7,050 nucleotides of DNA from Thiomonas sp. (GTDB lineage Bacteria; Pseudomonadota; Gammaproteobacteria; Burkholderiales; Burkholderiaceae_C). The notes beneath the pieces are model-generated. The model had not been told where the DNA came from. It did no database searches and saw nothing but the letters and a program-made list of their open reading frames with translations. The stretch is taken from contig DAIDHU010000546.1 in assembly GCA_027451915.1 (NCBI GenBank), forward strand, positions 1-7,050, written 5' to 3'. Below are positions 5,456 to 7,050 of this stretch, in pieces. Both the position numbers and the translations under genes were made by a program. How positions within the stretch are numbered: the first letter of the stretch is position 1; each line of letters starts with the position of its first letter.

Positions 5456-6633
5456 GTTCCGATCCCGTAGTCATCGTGTCCGCCGCGCGCACCCCGATCG
5501 GCGGCCTGCTGGGCGATTTCGCCTCGGTTCCCGCCTGGGAGCTGGGCGCCACCGCGATCGCTGCCGCGGTGCAGCGCGCCGGGCTGTCGCCGGAGGCGGT
5601 CGACGAGGTGCTGATGGGCAACTGCCTGATGGCCGGCCAGGGTCAGGCCCCCGCGCGCCAGGCCGCGCTCAAGGCCGGCCTGCCCCAGTCCGCCGGCGCC
5701 GTGACCCTGTCGAAGATGTGCGGCTCGGGAATGCGCGCCATGATGTTCGGCCACGACATGCTGGCCGCGGGCAGCGCCGAGGTGCTGGTGGCGGGCGGCA
5801 TGGAGAGCATGACCAACGCCCCGCACCTGGCCTTCGTGCGCAAGGGCGTCAAGTACGGCATGACCGAGTTCTACGACCACATGGCGGTCGACGGGCTGGA
5901 GGACGCCTACGAGCGGGGCAAGGCCATGGGCGTGTTCGCCGAGAGCTGCGTGGCCCGCTACGGCTTCACGCGCGAGGCCATGGACGCCTACGCCATCGAG
6001 TCCACCGCGCGCAGCAAGCGCGCCAACGAGGACGGCAGCTTCGACTGGGAGATCGCCCCGGTGGTGATCCAGGGCCGCGGCGGCGAGCAGCGCATCAGCC
6101 GCGACGAGCAGCCCTTCAAGGCGCGCCCGGACAAGATCCCCACCCTCAAGCCCGCCTTCCGCAAGGACGGCACCATCACCGCGGCCACCTCGTCGAGCAT
6201 TTCCGACGGCGCCGCGGCGCTGGTGCTGATGCGCGAATCGACCGCGCAGCGCCTGGGCTGCAAGGTGCTGGCGCGCATTCGCTCGCATGCCGTGCATGCG
6301 CAGGCTCCCGAGTGGTTCACCACGGCGCCGGCCGGCGCCATCGACAAGGCGCTCAAGCGCGCCGGCTGGCGCAAGGACGACGTGCAGCTGTGGGAGGTCA
6401 ACGAGGCCTTCGCCACCGTGACCATGGCCGCCATGCACGAATTCGGCCTGTCGCACGAGGTGGTCAACGTGCACGGCGGCGCCGTGGCGCTCGGCCACCC
6501 GATCGGCGCCAGCGGCGCGCGCATCGTCGTCACCCTGCTGGGCGCGCTGCGCAAGCGCGGCCTGTCGCGCGGCGTGGCCGCGCTGTGCATCGGCGGCGGC
6601 GAGGCCACCGCGATGGCCGTCGAGATGGCCTGA
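5452..6633 (+). CDS. Acetyl-CoA C-acetyltransferase (thiolase)
   Basis: A 393-residue thiolase, the usual length for biosynthetic acetoacetyl-CoA thiolases. It catalyses reversible condensation of two acetyl-CoA to acetoacetyl-CoA, or thiolysis of 3-ketoacyl-CoA. The N-terminal VIVSAARTPIGGLLGDF (7-23) is typical. The nucleophilic cysteine is C90 in SKMCGSGMRAM. The NEAF motif (317-320), H349 in GGAVALGHPIGASGAR (342-357) and the second catalytic cysteine C379 in CIGGGEATAMAVE complete the active site. GGMESMTNAPH (115-125) is also characteristic. The family asparagine in the GTxTAGN or GTxTAAN element is Thr here (TITAATSSS, T246), a small oddity. It lies directly behind aceK with a 4-base overlap, so the two are likely co-transcribed and linked through acetyl-CoA supply. 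Candidate roles are degradation of branched amino acids or fatty acids, or polyhydroxyalkanoate precursor supply; substrate chain length cannot be told from sequence, so no gene symbol is given. Confidence 0.95.
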   Translation: MSSDPVVIVSAARTPIGGLLGDFASVPAWELGATAIAAAVQRAGLSPEAVDEVLMGNCLMAGQGQAPARQAALKAGLPQSAGAVTLSKMCGSGMRAMMFGHDMLAAGSAEVLVAGGMESMTNAPHLAFVRKGVKYGMTEFYDHMAVDGLEDAYERGKAMGVFAESCVARYGFTREAMDAYAIESTARSKRANEDGSFDWEIAPVVIQGRGGEQRISRDEQPFKARPDKIPTLKPAFRKDGTITAATSSSISDGAAALVLMRESTAQRLGCKVLARIRSHAVHAQAPEWFTTAPAGAIDKALKRAGWRKDDVQLWEVNEAFATVTMAAMHEFGLSHEVVNVHGGAVALGHPIGASGARIVVTLLGALRKRGLSRGVAALCIGGGEATAMAVEMA

Positions 6634-6651
6634 GCCTCCCGCCCATCGCCC

Positions 6652-6679
6652 AGCCCCGTCCCCTGCCCGGAGCCCCGTC
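6652..6679 (+). repeat. Direct 9-bp repeat in the thiolase-isomerase gap
   Basis: AGCCCCGTC occurs at 6652-6660 and again at 6671-6679, the second copy ending just before the isomerase ATG. The gap is C-rich, with no hairpin plus T-run, so nothing suggests a terminator and read-through from the thiolase is expected. The repeat may be chance in C-rich sequence. Confidence 0.3.
6669..6672 (+). promoter_or_regulatory. Ribosome binding site of the 2-hydroxychromene-2-carboxylate isomerase-like gene
   Basis: GGAG, 7 bases before the ATG at 6680. It fixes the start of the last gene, which is otherwise open to the right edge. Confidence 0.65.
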
Positions 6680-7050
6680 ATGCCCGTGTCGCCGATCACC
6701 TTGTTCTTCGACTTCTCGTCGCCATACTCCTACCTGGCCAGCACGCAGATCGAGGCGATCGCGGCGCGTCACGACCGCGGCATCGAGTGGGTGCCCATCC
6801 TGCTGGGCCCGGTGTTCGCGGCCACCGGGTCGCGCCCGCTGGTGCAGCAGCCGCTGAAGGCGGAGTACTCGCTGCGCGACCTGGAGCGCTCGGCGCGCTA
6901 CTTCGGCGTGCCCTACCACCAGCCGCAACCCTTCCCGGTGGCCACGCAGCAGGCCGCGCGCGTGCTGCTGGCGCTGCAGCGCGCGCGCTCGCCGCTGGAT
7001 GTGCCGTGGATCCATAAGGTGTTCGAGGCGTATTTCGTGCAGGGGCGCGA
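6680..7050 (+). CDS. 2-hydroxychromene-2-carboxylate isomerase family protein (DsbA fold), N-terminal part
   Basis: Partial gene: 123 codons are visible and it runs off the right edge; family members are about 200 residues. It begins MPVSPITLFFDFSSPYSYLA. The FDFxSPYSYLA motif marks the DsbA-fold, kappa-class GST-related isomerases. Ser14 aligns with the glutathione-activating serine of NahD, and the CxxC of true DsbA proteins is absent from this position. Further family-like features are the LLGPVFAATGSRPL stretch (43-56), EYSLRDLERSARYFGVPY (65-82) and the cis-Pro region QPQPFPVATQQA (84-95). There is no signal peptide, so it is cytosolic. NahD-type enzymes isomerise a ring-cleavage product of naphthalene, but many Burkholderiales carry homologs with no aromatic pathway alongside, as here, so the real substrate is unknown. 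It follows the thiolase by 45 bases with its own ribosome binding site, probably in the same operon. Confidence 0.88.
   Translation, partial: MPVSPITLFFDFSSPYSYLASTQIEAIAARHDRGIEWVPILLGPVFAATGSRPLVQQPLKAEYSLRDLERSARYFGVPYHQPQPFPVATQQAARVLLALQRARSPLDVPWIHKVFEAYFVQGR

Noticed and set aside
6634..6679. Terminator between thiolase and isomerase genes
   Set aside because: No stem plus T-run; the C-rich gap ends in a ribosome binding site for the next gene.
5371..6699. 442-codon minus-strand open frame opposite the thiolase
   Set aside because: His/Gly/Ala/Arg-rich antisense shadow; all thiolase active-site motifs are intact on the other strand.
5007..6857. 616-codon open frame overlapping the aceK end, the thiolase and the isomerase
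   Set aside because: An Arg/Ala/Pro-rich frame-shifted shadow of three recognisable genes.
6787..7017. 76-codon plus-strand open frame near the right edge
   Set aside because: It is out of frame with the isomerase-like gene starting at 6680, whose frame stays open to the window end and carries the FDFSSPYSYLA motif.
1..7050. Defence system, CRISPR array, tRNA, rRNA or insertion sequence
   Set aside because: No transposase, spaced repeats, cloverleaf-like sequence or nuclease/helicase motifs were found; every long stretch is accounted for by six genes and one short intergenic region.

Overview
The window is about 70% G+C by eye, densely coding and strongly biased to G/C at third codon positions. 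Gene content points to a betaproteobacterium, most likely order Burkholderiales: an AceK of the betaproteobacterial type that is not next to aceBA, followed by an acetyl-CoA acetyltransferase and a 2-hydroxychromene-2-carboxylate isomerase-like protein. Genus cannot be decided from the sequence alone.

Layout: two divergent, tightly packed gene sets leave a single intergenic region at about 3478-3649. The leftward set starts with a class V PLP-dependent aminotransferase (3477 to 2326). It is followed by a 707-residue polytopic membrane protein with a C-terminal TPR-like region (2329 to 206). Next comes the N-terminal part of a second, paralogous membrane protein (209 to 1) that runs off the left edge. 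Both junctions are 4-base start/stop overlaps, so the three genes probably form one translationally coupled operon. The two membrane proteins share the FDDYSN loop and flanking hydrophobic segment of GT-C/TMTC-type glycosyltransferases, and look like a tandem duplication.

The rightward set starts with aceK (isocitrate dehydrogenase kinase/phosphatase, 3650-5455). It overlaps by 4 bases a thiolase (acetyl-CoA acetyltransferase type, 5452-6633). After 45 bases comes the N-terminal part of a DsbA-fold 2-hydroxychromene-2-carboxylate isomerase family protein (from 6680, off the right edge). AceK sets the split of isocitrate between the TCA cycle and the glyoxylate bypass, and thiolase makes or uses acetyl-CoA, so this side is carbon-flux metabolism centred on acetyl-CoA.

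The intergenic region holds an imperfect 12-bp tandem repeat containing a sigma-54-like sequence, a weak sigma-70-like promoter candidate before aceK, a short hairpin and a good ribosome binding site for the aminotransferase. No RNA gene, mobile element, CRISPR array or clear terminator was seen. The parts most worth a second look are the aminotransferase plus paired GT-C proteins, and the divergent control region. The rest is ordinary housekeeping metabolism.
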